From positions 1-33,612 of the forward strand of contig JADLDK010000042.1 in NCBI GenBank assembly GCA_020846715.1: a DNA stretch of 33,612 nucleotides, read 5' to 3'. Of this stretch, positions 1 to 8,188 are shown piece after piece. How positions within the stretch are numbered: position 1 is the stretch's first letter; every line of letters begins with the position of its first letter. A program made the position numbers and the translations under genes. The stretch comes from Armatimonadota bacterium. Its GTDB lineage: Bacteria; Armatimonadota; UBA5829; DSUL01. The notes under the pieces were generated by a model. The model was not told where the DNA came from. It did not search any database and saw only the letters and a list, made by a program, of their open reading frames with translations.

Positions 1-343
1 AGCTCCTGCAGCGCCAGGCGCCAAACCCGCACCTCAGCCTGGTTCGGCGATTACGCTATCACCCAAGGCGGGCGAGATCGTTGTTGAAGGTACAATCAAG
101 AAGCTGTCGCCTTCTGACGGGGGATTTGTTATGCAGGTTACAGGCATCACTCTTCCCGGTCAGGGGCCTATCACGCTCAGCCCGCCGCGTGAAAAGACCG
201 TCGTTCCAAACAGCCCTGCGGCGATAACTCAGGGGGGCCAGCCCGCAAAGCTCGGCGCACTCAAGACAGGAGCCAGAGTCTCGGCGGTTGGACCAAACAA
301 AGGGAAAGGCACAACGCTGCGCGCTCGCCAGATCCAACTGTAG
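1..343 (+). CDS. C-terminal part of a beta-rich (DUF5666/OB-like) hypothetical protein, 5' truncated
   Basis: The reading frame is open from base 2 to a TAG at 341-343 with no upstream stop, so the gene starts outside the window and 113 residues are visible. It begins with an Ala/Pro-rich linker. A compact beta-rich domain follows, starting near 'GEIVVEGTIKKLSP' and ending with a strand like 'GTTLRARQIQL'. Alternating short strands and a 'GARVSAVG' segment resemble the OB-like repeats found in DUF5666-type exported proteins, but this is a resemblance and not a firm family assignment. The Met at 131 is internal to the open frame and is unlikely to be the true start. Function is unknown. It converges on the isomerase-like gene at 429, with a hairpin between them. 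Confidence 0.55.
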   Translation, partial: APAAPGAKPAPQPGSAITLSPKAGEIVVEGTIKKLSPSDGGFVMQVTGITLPGQGPITLSPPREKTVVPNSPAAITQGGQPAKLGALKTGARVSAVGPNKGKGTTLRARQIQL

Positions 344-378
344 GAATCCACGGCGGGTCTTTCAGCGCAGGAGTCATC

Positions 379-415
379 CGGGCCGCTCGATTCCAGTAAC
401 TGAGCGAGCGGCCCG
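379..415. terminator. Perfect 11-bp inverted repeat between convergent genes
   Basis: CGGGCCGCTCG at 379-389 pairs perfectly with 405-415 across a 15-nt loop. It lies between the stop of the plus-strand gene (343) and the stop of the minus-strand isomerase-like gene (429), where a shared terminator is expected. Neither side has a run of T, so it is not a classical intrinsic terminator. It may act as a bidirectional 3'-end stabiliser. Confidence 0.5.
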
Positions 416-428
416 AATAGATGAGCTC

Positions 429-1319
429 TTAAGCGACCTCTGCCTCTGCCCACTGCTTGCGCAGAAACTTCACAGTCTTTGGAATTTCGACTTCCCGATC
501 TCCGATGACCCCGCATTCCAGACTCATAAAGTCCTGGTAGCCAATGAGCTTCAAACCAGCGAAGCCGTTGCGAAAATCCCTGTTGTCCTGGTGTGGAAGG
601 TTGCGCTTGATAGACGCGAGATGGACGTGATGAATGTAGTCGCGCGCTGAGATGAAAGCGCCCAGGTCATTGGGTTCTTCAATATACATATGGTACATAT
701 CGCCCATGCAACAGCACGCGGGATGGTTGACATCCCGGCAGATTGCAGCGGCATCCGCACACTGGCGGATCAGCCAGGTCTCACCCCGATTCAGCGGCTC
801 CAGAAGCAGGCGCGTACCGGCCTTCTGCGCGTAATCAGCCAGATCCGGAAGCTGATCAACGATGACTTTTCGTGCGTCCACGTGATTGAGCTTGGTCTGC
901 CCGTTGAAAGCCGGCACGTAAATCAATCCGGTTGACCCGAGCTCGCCCGCTGCGCTGAGAATCTCTTTCATGGTGCGCACACACTTCTTGCGCTCCTGCT
1001 CATCGTCAGACGCCAGAGCTCCCTGAAAACCCGCACAGATGGCGCTCAGTTTCAGCGGAGAGTTGGCTACGGCTTTCTTGATTTCGTCAACCCGGTCAGC
1101 CAGCCCACCGCCACCAACCTCAAAGCCGTCAAAGCCCCATTTCTCCATCTTCGCCAACTTCTCAGGCAGATCTTTGCCAGGGATAATACCCTCCTGGCTG
1201 GAGATCTTTTGCACGGCCTTTGTCTTTCTGGCTGCCGCTGAGACGCCGGGCGCATCCAGTGCGATAGCGGCGCCGGCGGCAACACCTGACAGCAGAAGCG
1301 TTCGTCTGTCCATCTTCAT
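429..1319 (-). CDS. Tat-exported sugar phosphate isomerase/epimerase-like TIM-barrel protein
   Basis: This 296-residue protein belongs to the AP-endonuclease-2 / xylose-isomerase-like TIM-barrel family, which isomerises or epimerises sugars and inositols using a divalent metal. An N-terminal 'MDRRTLLLSGVAAGAAIA' twin-arginine signal predicts folded export. Likely metal ligands are visible in order: Glu in 'LLLEPLNR' (~174), Asp and His in 'MGDMYHMY' (~207, 210), His in 'HHVHLASIK' (~233) and Glu in 'MSLECGV' (~268). The start at 1319 is preferred over ATG 1325 because GGAG at 1328-1331 is 8 nt upstream of the former and only 2 nt from the latter. It lies 27 nt behind the Gfo/Idh gene and is probably its operon partner. 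The substrate cannot be told from sequence. Confidence 0.85.
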   Translation of the reverse strand: MKMDRRTLLLSGVAAGAAIALDAPGVSAAARKTKAVQKISSQEGIIPGKDLPEKLAKMEKWGFDGFEVGGGGLADRVDEIKKAVANSPLKLSAICAGFQGALASDDEQERKKCVRTMKEILSAAGELGSTGLIYVPAFNGQTKLNHVDARKVIVDQLPDLADYAQKAGTRLLLEPLNRGETWLIRQCADAAAICRDVNHPACCCMGDMYHMYIEEPNDLGAFISARDYIHHVHLASIKRNLPHQDNRDFRNGFAGLKLIGYQDFMSLECGVIGDREVEIPKTVKFLRKQWAEAEVA

Positions 1320-1346
1320 ACTCATAGCTCCGTAACTAACACCCGC

Positions 1347-2684
1347 TCATATGAGCCTGGTGCGGCCTGGGATAGCAACGGGCGGAACTGGCAACGGGCC
1401 AAAGTCCAGGTTCGCTGGCATCAGGTCTTCCTTTGAATTGAGCGCCTGCTCCCAGGTCACTTCCTGCCCGGTGTAAGCAGCCATACGTCCCATGATCGCC
1501 GTAAGGACACTCTCCGCCACACTCTGCGCCTCGTTCAGCGGCTGGCCTGCGCGGATGCTCTTAACCAGATCAGTATGTTCCTGTACGTAAGGATTGTTGC
1601 CCGGGCCCTTGTATTCCCATCTCTTCTTCCCGCTCTGTATCCAGCCATTGGGATCGGAGACGCCTTTGGATCCTGCGACAAACTCGGAAACATTGTTGAC
1701 GCAGCCGTCAATCTGACGGCTCATGCTGTGCACCCACTGCCCGCCCGGATACTGGAACTGGATGTCAAAATGGTCGAAGATGTGTCCGTACTTCGGATCC
1801 GTGCGCACCTGGCGGCCACCCGATCCGAAAGCCTTTACGGGGTGAGCTTGCAACGCCCAGTTGACAACGTCAATATTGTGGACGTGCTGCTCGACGATGT
1901 GGTCTCCAGAAAGCCACGTGTAATAGAGCCAGTTGCGAATCTGGTACTCGGTATCGCTCCACTCCGGCTGCCTGTCATGTAGCCACAAACCGCCCTGATT
2001 CCAGTAGCACTGCGCCGCGACGATCTCTCCCAGTGCCCCGTCGTGAATGCGCTTCATCGTCTCGATGTACCCGTTTTGATGACGCCTCTGAGTGCCGGCT
2101 ACGAAGCCAAGCCCCTTCTGCTTCGCAATCCGCCCAGATTCCATCACGGAGCGGATACCTTTGGCATCTACGGCAACCGGTTTTTCTGCAAAAATGTGCT
2201 TGCCGGCGTCCACCGCGGCCCGGATGTGGATCGGACGAAATCCCGGAGGGGTCGCCAGAATCACCATGTCAACACCGCTGTCGAGCACTTTTTTGTACGC
2301 GTCAAAGCCGGTGAAGCAGCGCTCGGGTGTCACGGCGAGCTTTTGTGCAAATGCGGGGTTATTCTTTGACTGCTCCGCGACCACGTTCTGGAGATTAGAC
2401 AGTGAAGCGTCCAGTCTGTCCCTGAACAGATCTCCCATCGCGACAATCTGCACTCCCTCAGAGCCACTCATGCAGTCCCCGGCTGCACCCGTGCCGCGCC
2501 CTCCGCATCCGATCAGTCCGACTTTAATAATGTCTGAGCCACCTGCAGCGGCGCCCATCGCAAACTTGCCTGAAGACATCAGCGCCGCAGCCGCAGCGGA
2601 AGCCGCTGACACCTTGAGAAATTCGCGGCGCGAGAACTCGCGGCTGGAAGGCGAAGAAGAATCTTCAGTTGCTTTGTTTTTCAT
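1347..2684 (-). CDS. Tat-exported Gfo/Idh/MocA family NAD(P)-dependent oxidoreductase
   Basis: The 445-residue protein starts with a twin-arginine signal ('SRREFLKVSAASAAAAALM'). A Rossmann fold follows, with 'VGLIGCGGRGTGA' for dinucleotide binding, 'EKPVAVDAKG' as the conserved Lys-Pro motif, and 'HNIDVVNWAL' in the C-terminal substrate domain. Family members oxidise sugars or inositols; exported ones are frequent in Planctomycetota, Verrucomicrobiota and related phyla. The longer reading starting at 2705 is less likely, because AGGAG sits 5 nt upstream of the ATG at 2684. It lies between the SUMF1-like lipoprotein gene (55-nt gap) and the isomerase-like gene (27-nt gap). All three probably share a transcript acting on an extracytoplasmic carbohydrate. 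The substrate is unknown. Confidence 0.9.
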   Translation of the reverse strand: MKNKATEDSSSPSSREFSRREFLKVSAASAAAAALMSSGKFAMGAAAGGSDIIKVGLIGCGGRGTGAAGDCMSGSEGVQIVAMGDLFRDRLDASLSNLQNVVAEQSKNNPAFAQKLAVTPERCFTGFDAYKKVLDSGVDMVILATPPGFRPIHIRAAVDAGKHIFAEKPVAVDAKGIRSVMESGRIAKQKGLGFVAGTQRRHQNGYIETMKRIHDGALGEIVAAQCYWNQGGLWLHDRQPEWSDTEYQIRNWLYYTWLSGDHIVEQHVHNIDVVNWALQAHPVKAFGSGGRQVRTDPKYGHIFDHFDIQFQYPGGQWVHSMSRQIDGCVNNVSEFVAGSKGVSDPNGWIQSGKKRWEYKGPGNNPYVQEHTDLVKSIRAGQPLNEAQSVAESVLTAIMGRMAAYTGQEVTWEQALNSKEDLMPANLDFGPLPVPPVAIPGRTRLI

Positions 2685-2739
2685 TGTTTCTCCTGACACT
2701 GGCATCCCTATGGCGACAGTGGAAGTAGAGTCCTACGCT

Positions 2740-3546
2740 CTAGCGCTCCCTCACAATTCGGAAGCCGACGAACGGCGCATCTGACAACCACCAGGTACTC
2801 TTGGGATTCTGAGGATCCGTCGTATTCCACGAGAATTGTTGCTTCGCCCGGGACGAGGGACTTATCTTGTCTGGGGCATCCTTATAGGAGCCACCGCATA
2901 CCACCGGCTTACCGTCCAGTCCCATTGCCCATTCAGCGACATTTCCGAGGGTATCGTAGAGCCTCCACGCATTAGGCTTTTTCTTGCCGACCGCATGGGT
3001 CTTCTCCTCCCCGAACCACGAGACTTCGGACAACTTCTTCCCGGTCACTTCCTTCTCCCCCGCCCGGCAGGCATATTCCCACTCGGCCTCTGTAGGCATT
3101 CGGTAGGTGTGTCCGGTTTTGGCGGACAGCCATTTACAGTACTCTTCCGCCCCTTTGTAGTGCATGTGCAGCGCCGGAAAGCCAGCGTGCCCCCACCCGT
3201 GGTCCGGCGCTCCGTACGGACGGCTTGGCCGCGAGATAGCATCCGCCGCAGAATTTGGCGTGTCATCATCGTCGTCGAGTTTATAGACGAAGATGTCGTA
3301 GGCGTCCCAGGTTACTTCAGTTGCGCTGACGTATAGCGGCTTGATCGGAATGGACTTTCCCCGAATGCTGATCTCGCCAGCGGGTATCGCTACCATCTCA
3401 AAGCTGACTGTGGTACCCGGGATTTTCTCTGTGTAGTTCTGCTGATCTGGCTCGGCCTGCACGTGAGTTGACCCCAGGCAGGCGCTCAGCCCGGCAGCGG
3501 CGAAGGCGATAACAGATATGTGGACCAGGTGCTTACGGTACTTCAA
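2740..3546 (-). CDS. SUMF1/formylglycine-generating-enzyme-like lipoprotein
   Basis: The 268-residue protein has a basic N-terminus, a hydrophobic stretch and the lipobox 'LSAC' (~Cys23), so it is probably a lipoprotein. The rest is an FGE-sulfatase (SUMF1) fold: 'YVSATEVTWDAY', 'YCKWLSAKTGHTYRMPTEAE', 'LYDTLGNVAEWAMG', 'GGSYKDA' and a terminal 'GFRIVRER'. True formylglycine-generating enzymes carry two closely spaced cysteines just after the GGS motif. Here the sequence reads 'VCGGSYKDAPDKISPSSRAK' with no such pair, so sulfatase activation is unlikely and a binding or structural role is more plausible. The start codon is TTG (3546) with a weak Shine-Dalgarno, chosen because it gives an intact lipoprotein signal. 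Its first 29 bases overlap the divergent apbE start. Confidence 0.82.
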   Translation of the reverse strand: MKYRKHLVHISVIAFAAAGLSACLGSTHVQAEPDQQNYTEKIPGTTVSFEMVAIPAGEISIRGKSIPIKPLYVSATEVTWDAYDIFVYKLDDDDDTPNSAADAISRPSRPYGAPDHGWGHAGFPALHMHYKGAEEYCKWLSAKTGHTYRMPTEAEWEYACRAGEKEVTGKKLSEVSWFGEEKTHAVGKKKPNAWRLYDTLGNVAEWAMGLDGKPVVCGGSYKDAPDKISPSSRAKQQFSWNTTDPQNPKSTWWLSDAPFVGFRIVRER

Positions 3547-4522
3547 GATTGCTTTTCTACTTTCGGTGTGCTTTGGCTCGGCGATAGCGGCAGATTCGCA
3601 CGCGCTCCAACGCTACCAGTATACTAAACTCCAGATGGGCGTTCAATCGCGGATTGTGCTCTACGCAAAGAACGAAAGTGAAGCCGTATCCGCTGCGCAG
3701 GCGGCATTTGCGCGAATTGATGCGCTGGAACAGATTATGAGCGACTATCGGCCTGACAGCGAATTGAGCCGCCTGAGTGATTCAGCCGGTGGCCCCGCTG
3801 TGAGGGTGAGCCACGATCTTTTTGACGTCCTTATGTGCGCTCAGGGTATCGCAAAGGCCAGTCAGGGAGCTTTCGATGTTACATCTGCGCCGCTGATTCA
3901 GCTGTGGCGCTCCGCGCGCAGAACACATAACCTTCCCGCCGCGACAGACCTGAAGAAAGCCAGGCAGCTGACGGGATGGCGCAAACTCAAGCTTGATGAG
4001 GCTGCGAGAACTGTGACACTTCAACAGAAGGGTATGCGGTTGGATCTGGGAGGAATCGGAAAGGGATACGCCTGTGATCAGGCGCTGCGAGCGCTGCGCT
4101 CTCGTAGGGTGGCAAGGGCACTGGTGGAGATGGGGGGAGATATGGCTCTCGGGGAGGCGCCGCCCGGGACTTCCGGATGGCGTGTAGAGATAGACCAGGC
4201 TGACGAAACGCACAGATGGCGCACACTCCGCAACTGCGGGGTATCGTCTTCTGGCGACACGCAGCAGTTTGTAGGAATTGGCGGAAAGCGCTATTCGCAC
4301 GTCGTGGACCCACGCACAGGACTGGGCCTTACAGACCGCATCGCTGTCACAGTTATCGCCCCGAACGCAATGCTCTCAGACGCACTTTCAACAGCGATCA
4401 GTGTTCTCGGAAGCGCCAGAGGCAGCCAGCTTGCCAGCCGCTACCGGGGCACTTCAACGTACATTCGAACGGCTTCTGAAGAGCGTCGGCCCGCTTCAGC
4501 CTCGTCTTCCCACCCCGAGTGA
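3518..4522 (+). CDS. apbE: FAD:protein FMN transferase (ApbE family)
   Basis: The 334-residue protein covalently attaches FMN to threonine residues of target flavoproteins on the outer face of the inner membrane. The N-terminus 'MWTRCLRYFKIAFLLSVCFG' followed by 'SAIAADS' looks like a signal peptide cleaved near residue 25. ApbE hallmarks follow: 'MSDYRPDSELSRLS', 'QGAFDVTSAPL', 'LDLGGIGKGYACDQAL', 'VEMGGDMALG', 'SSSGDTQQF' and 'YSHVVDPRTGLG', ending with the Mg-site region 'NAMLSDALSTAISVLG'. ATG 3518 overlaps the divergent SUMF1-like gene. An in-frame GTG at 3566 would avoid the overlap but would destroy the signal peptide, and neither start has a strong ribosome site. No obvious flavoprotein client (Nqr/Rnf) is in the window. 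Confidence 0.93.
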   Translation: MWTRCLRYFKIAFLLSVCFGSAIAADSHALQRYQYTKLQMGVQSRIVLYAKNESEAVSAAQAAFARIDALEQIMSDYRPDSELSRLSDSAGGPAVRVSHDLFDVLMCAQGIAKASQGAFDVTSAPLIQLWRSARRTHNLPAATDLKKARQLTGWRKLKLDEAARTVTLQQKGMRLDLGGIGKGYACDQALRALRSRRVARALVEMGGDMALGEAPPGTSGWRVEIDQADETHRWRTLRNCGVSSSGDTQQFVGIGGKRYSHVVDPRTGLGLTDRIAVTVIAPNAMLSDALSTAISVLGSARGSQLASRYRGTSTYIRTASEERRPASASSSHPE

Positions 4523-4574
4523 CTTGAACCAATGAGTGGCCGCGCCAGGCGTCGCAGGTTTTGTGAGCGTGCTG

Positions 4575-4600
4575 TAGAATCCTAGAAGAGACTACTCTAG
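4575..4600 (+). promoter_or_regulatory. Possible -10 element with adjoining inverted repeat upstream of ilvD
   Basis: TAGAAT at 4575-4580 resembles a -10 hexamer, and no good -35 is visible. Immediately downstream, CTAGA (4582-4586) and TCTAG (4596-4600) form a 5-bp inverted repeat with a 9-nt spacer, where a repressor could cover the transcription start. This is pattern-based only; a short repeat of this kind can occur by chance. Confidence 0.25.
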
Positions 4601-4618
4601 TTCAAAAGGACCTCTGTA

Positions 4619-6301
4619 ATGCAAGAACCCAATAAGCTGCGCAGCCGACTGACGACCGATGGCATAAGCCGCGCTCCCAACCGCGGAATGTTGCGAGCAG
4701 TCGGATTCATGGATGACGACTTCACCCGGCCCATGGTCGGCGTCGCCTCTCTCTTCAGCGATATTACTCCGTGCAACGCCCACCTTGACCGGCTGGCGCG
4801 TAAGGGAGTAGAGGGCGTACGCGCAGCGGGCGGTGTGGCCCAGACCTACGGCGCCCCAACGGCATCGGACGGCATTATGATGGGGCACCAGGGGATGCGA
4901 TACAGTCTGGTCTCCCGGGAAGTGATCGCGGATTCGCTGGAGATTGTCTCCGGCGGGATGAATCACGACGGGATTCTTGCCTTTGGCGGATGCGACAAGA
5001 ACATGCCTGGCTGTCTGATGGCTATGGCCAGGATGAATGTGCCGAGCATTTTCGTCTATGGTGGCAGCATTATGCCAGGCGTCGGAGAAGACGGAGGCGA
5101 GATTGACATCGTCTCCATCTTTGAAGCTGTTGGCAAAGAGCAAACGGGCACGCTCAGCGATGAAGAACTGCACTATGTCGAGGTGGAGGCGTGTCCGGGT
5201 CACGGCGCGTGCGGAGGCATGTACACAGCCAACACGATGAGCTCCGCCATAGAAGCGATGGGCATGTCGCTGCCTTACGATGCGTCCAACCCGGCAGTCT
5301 CCGCCGCCAAAGAACGCCAGGCGTTTCTGGCTGGAAAGGCGCTGATCCGGCTCATTGAGAAGAATATCCGGCCGCGCGACATCATCACCCGCGAGTCCCT
5401 GGAGAACGCTTACACCTTTGTGCTGGCACTTGGAGGCTCCACCAACGCGATCTTGCACCTTATGGCTATCGCGCGTGAGGCGGATGTCGAGTGGACTCTG
5501 GACGATTTCGACCGGCTGGGCGACAAAGTGCCCTATCTGGCCGATCTGAAACCCGGTGGACGCTACGTTATGTTTGATGTCCACCGCATTGGCGGCACAC
5601 CACCAATTCTCAAAGCTCTGCTCGACGAAGGTTATATCAACGGCAACTGCCTGACCGTTACCGGCAAGACTCTGGGCGAAAATCTGGAGTCTGTCCAGAG
5701 CGTGTTCAGACACAAGCAGGACGTTGTGAAACACTTCAGCATGCCTATGAGCCCCAAGGGACACCTCGTTATCCTGCGCGGAAACCTGGCGCCGGGAGGC
5801 TCCGTCGCGAAGGTGGCGGGACTCAAACAGACCAGCATCACTGGTCCTGCGCGCGTCTATGAAAGCGAAGAGCTTTGCTACGACGCCATTCAGGACAGGA
5901 AGATTCAGGCAGGAGACGTTGTCGTCATCCGCAACGAAGGGCCGGTAGGCGGGCCAGGCATGCGGGAAATGCTGGCTATTACGGCGGCGCTCGTTGGACA
6001 GGGACTCGGTGAGAGCTGTGGACTTATCACGGACGGGCGCTTCTCTGGCGGAACGCACGGACTGGTCGTGGGGCATGTGGCTCCGGAAGCCGCCGTGGGT
6101 GGCCCTATCGGGCTGCTGAAGGACGGGGATATGGTCACCATCAACGCGGCCAACAAAGAGCTCTCGGTGGCGCTCAGTGACGAGGAGCTTGAGAAGCGCC
6201 GCAAGGCTCATCAGCCTCACCCTCCGAAGGCGACCAGAGGCGTGCTTGCGAAGTACGCAAAAACCGTCAGCTCGGCGTCCGAAGGAGCGATAACCGGATA
6301 A
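4619..6301 (+). CDS. ilvD: Dihydroxy-acid dehydratase
   Basis: IlvD (560 residues) dehydrates 2,3-dihydroxy-3-methylbutanoate and its ethyl analogue to 2-oxo acids, the third common step of valine and isoleucine synthesis, in the cytoplasm. Family signatures are clear: '[13 protein letters not shown]' (Cys52), '[18 protein letters not shown]' (Cys125, Lys127) and '[19 protein letters not shown]' (Cys198). These supply three Fe-S cluster ligands and the active-site lysine. The C-terminus has '[13 protein letters not shown]' and '[10 protein letters not shown]'. The length fits the shorter IlvD class (~560), often associated with a [2Fe-2S] cluster, rather than the ~616-residue Escherichia coli type. 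AAAGGA lies about 9 nt before the ATG. No other ilv or leu genes are adjacent, so it appears to be a single transcription unit. Confidence 0.97.
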   Translation: MQEPNKLRSRLTTDGISRAPNRGMLRAVGFMDDDFTRPMVGVASLFSDITPCNAHLDRLARKGVEGVRAAGGVAQTYGAPTASDGIMMGHQGMRYSLVSREVIADSLEIVSGGMNHDGILAFGGCDKNMPGCLMAMARMNVPSIFVYGGSIMPGVGEDGGEIDIVSIFEAVGKEQTGTLSDEELHYVEVEACPGHGACGGMYTANTMSSAIEAMGMSLPYDASNPAVSAAKERQAFLAGKALIRLIEKNIRPRDIITRESLENAYTFVLALGGSTNAILHLMAIAREADVEWTLDDFDRLGDKVPYLADLKPGGRYVMFDVHRIGGTPPILKALLDEGYINGNCLTVTGKTLGENLESVQSVFRHKQDVVKHFSMPMSPKGHLVILRGNLAPGGSVAKVAGLKQTSITGPARVYESEELCYDAIQDRKIQAGDVVVIRNEGPVGGPGMREMLAITAALVGQGLGESCGLITDGRFSGGTHGLVVGHVAPEAAVGGPIGLLKDGDMVTINAANKELSVALSDEELEKRRKAHQPHPPKATRGVLAKYAKTVSSASEGAITG

Positions 6302-6721
6302 TCCAGGGCGCTGCAGGACTCTGTGCGACTGTTTGGGTGAATCGGGTGAGAGTCTCGCAACAGCGAGATCATTCGCGAGCGCTCTCGCCCGGACGCGTCG
6401 CTTGCTGTTTTTGCGACGGTACACAGCGTTTCACGTCAGTCCGCGTTGCCCGTGGACTGTACAAGGCGCTGGCGACATTCGCCGCTGAACTGACGGAACA
6501 ACACGGGCGCGTCGCCTAGTGCACTCTCGCGCTTCAGCGGCTACAATCCTCTCCGCAGAGCTGAACACAGGAATGGACGGCGCGGGCGCAGAAGGTTGGC
6601 CGCAGAGAGCTCAGACGTGGCGGGTGCGCATGGAGGGCGTCACAGGCTTTAGCGGTGAGGGTGGCTGGAGCGCGTTCGCGGCAGCTCAAGATTTTTTCAG
6701 ACTCAACTTGGGAGGAACGTA
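6302..6721. other. 420-nt intergenic stretch with two small hairpins
   Basis: No convincing gene is visible between ilvD and the E2 gene. Short open frames exist (for example 6337-6519 and 6519-6722 on plus) but have no ribosome sites or recognisable motifs. TCTCGC (6353-6358) pairs with GCGAGA (6363-6368) over a 4-nt loop, and GCGAG (6375-6379) pairs with CTCGC (6384-6388). Neither has a T-tract. TACAAT at 6542-6547 could be a -10 element for the downstream gene, but no matching -35 is seen. No tRNA-like or riboswitch-like fold was recognised. Confidence 0.4.
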
Positions 6722-8125
6722 ATGGCAACAAAAGTGACTCTTCCCCTTCTTGGCCAGACTATGGAAGAAGGCACGATCATCAAATGGTTCAAGAACGAGG
6801 GAGACTCTGTTGAGAAGGAAGAGCCCCTTCTTGAAGTGATGACCGACAAGGCCAACATGGAAGTTGAGTCTCCTGCAGCAGGCACACTGCTGAAGATCGT
6901 CGCCGGGCCCGACGCGACCGTCCCTGTCAAGGCTTTGATTGGCGTGATTGGTGACAAGGGCGAGGATATCAGTGGAATTCTCGCCGAAGCTGGCGCGCCA
7001 TCCGGTGGTGATGAGCCAGCCGCCGCTAGCAAAACTGACGGACAGAGCAGCGCACAGCCTGCCGTCAAGGCTACACCTTCCCCCACGACCGGACCTTCGA
7101 CAGACAGAATCCTTGCCAGCCCGCGAGCGCGCAAACTGGCTGAAGAGAACAACATTGACCTGGCGCTGCTTCAGGGTCAGGGATCAGGCCCCGGCGGGCG
7201 CATCATCGAAAAAGATGTCCAACGCGCCATCAGTGAAGGGCTGGGTGCGGCAGCCGCGGCGGCAGCGGCGAGCCCGCTGGCCGGGAGGATCGCTCAGGAT
7301 ACAGGTGTTGAGATCGCGGGAGTCACGGGTACTGGCCCTGGCGGAAAGGTTTACTCTCAGGACGTGCTTGCCGCCGCGGCTTCGGCGACGCCAGCGGCGC
7401 AGGCTCCGGCTCCAACTCTGGCTCCACGGGTCAACCTCGGCCAGGTTATCCCGTTCAGTGGACTTCGAAAAGCCGTAGCGGACAACCTGGAGAAATCAGC
7501 CCGCTCGGTCATTCCTGTCACGCTGACGATGGGTGTGGATATGTCCGAAGTAGTCCGGTTGCGGGACCAGATCAAGCCGCTGTACGCCCAGCGCTATGGT
7601 GTCAAGCTGAGCTTCACGGATATTGTTGTCAAAGCGGCTGCACGCGCGCTCGAAGACCATCCCATGCTGAACTCCTCTCTTGAGGGAAATCAGATTCGCG
7701 TACATGACGCAGTGAACGTGTCTATCGCCATTGCCGTACCGGACGGGCTTGTGGCGCCGGTAGTAGCAGACGCAAACCTGAAGCCACTGTGGGCAATTAG
7801 CTCTGAAATCAGACAGATGGCGGAGACCGCCCGGGCCGGGAAATACGGGACGCTGCAGATGGCTGGCGGAACGTTTTCTGTAACCAACCTGGGCACCTAC
7901 GGCGTGGAGCAGTTTAACGCGATCATCAATCCGCCGCAGTGCGCAATTCTGGCAGTGTGCGCTATCAAAGAGCAACCGGTGGTGGTAAGCGGCCAAGTCG
8001 AAGTGCGGCCAATAATGAATCTGTGCCTGACCTTCGACCACAGAATAGTGGACGGCGCGCCAGGAGCGGCCTACCTCCAGCGCCTTAAGGAGCTATTGGA
8101 GATGCCCTATCTGATTCTAGCGTAG
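6722..8125 (+). CDS. 2-oxoacid dehydrogenase E2 (dihydrolipoamide acyltransferase) with tandem subunit-binding domains
   Basis: The 467-residue E2 core component transfers the acyl group from lipoate to CoA in a pyruvate or branched-chain/2-oxoglutarate dehydrogenase complex. Domains in order: a lipoyl domain (~1-80) with the lipoylated Lys43 in 'MTDKANMEVESP'; an Ala/Pro linker; a peripheral-subunit-binding domain at ~131-167 ('ASPRARKLAEENNIDL', 'GRIIEKDV'); a second, weaker copy at ~183-217 ('ASPLAGRIAQDTGVEI', 'GKVYSQDV'); and a catalytic domain (~240-467) ending in 'FDHRIVDG' with the active His440. A strong GGGAGGA precedes the ATG. No E1 or E3 genes are in the window, so the substrate is undetermined; pyruvate is the commonest. 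An intrinsic terminator follows. Confidence 0.93.
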   Translation: MATKVTLPLLGQTMEEGTIIKWFKNEGDSVEKEEPLLEVMTDKANMEVESPAAGTLLKIVAGPDATVPVKALIGVIGDKGEDISGILAEAGAPSGGDEPAAASKTDGQSSAQPAVKATPSPTTGPSTDRILASPRARKLAEENNIDLALLQGQGSGPGGRIIEKDVQRAISEGLGAAAAAAAASPLAGRIAQDTGVEIAGVTGTGPGGKVYSQDVLAAAASATPAAQAPAPTLAPRVNLGQVIPFSGLRKAVADNLEKSARSVIPVTLTMGVDMSEVVRLRDQIKPLYAQRYGVKLSFTDIVVKAAARALEDHPMLNSSLEGNQIRVHDAVNVSIAIAVPDGLVAPVVADANLKPLWAISSEIRQMAETARAGKYGTLQMAGGTFSVTNLGTYGVEQFNAIINPPQCAILAVCAIKEQPVVVSGQVEVRPIMNLCLTFDHRIVDGAPGAAYLQRLKELLEMPYLILA

Positions 8126-8154
8126 CCGGAACACATAATCCGGCTGATGTCGAG

Positions 8155-8188
8155 TGCCCCGAAGCCGCCTGGCTTTCGGGGCATTTTT
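8155..8188 (+). terminator. Rho-independent terminator of the E2 gene
   Basis: TGCCCCGAA (8155-8163) pairs with TTCGGGGCA (8175-8183). The stem is extended by GCC/GGC with a one-base bulge, and TTTTT follows at 8184-8188. It lies 30 nt after the E2 stop codon. Confidence 0.88.

Noticed and set aside
4592..6424. A 610-residue open frame on the minus strand
   Set aside because: It runs antisense to ilvD, with no family motifs; long antisense frames are expected in GC-rich coding DNA.
6427..6442. A sequence resembling half of a parS site (GTTTCACGT) near 6428
   Set aside because: Only one half matches the consensus TGTTTCACGTGAAACA; the other half diverges strongly, and 9-base matches occur by chance.
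6337..6722. Two short open frames (60 and 67 residues) in the gap upstream of the E2 gene
   Set aside because: No ribosome-binding site, no motifs and biased composition; not supported as genes.
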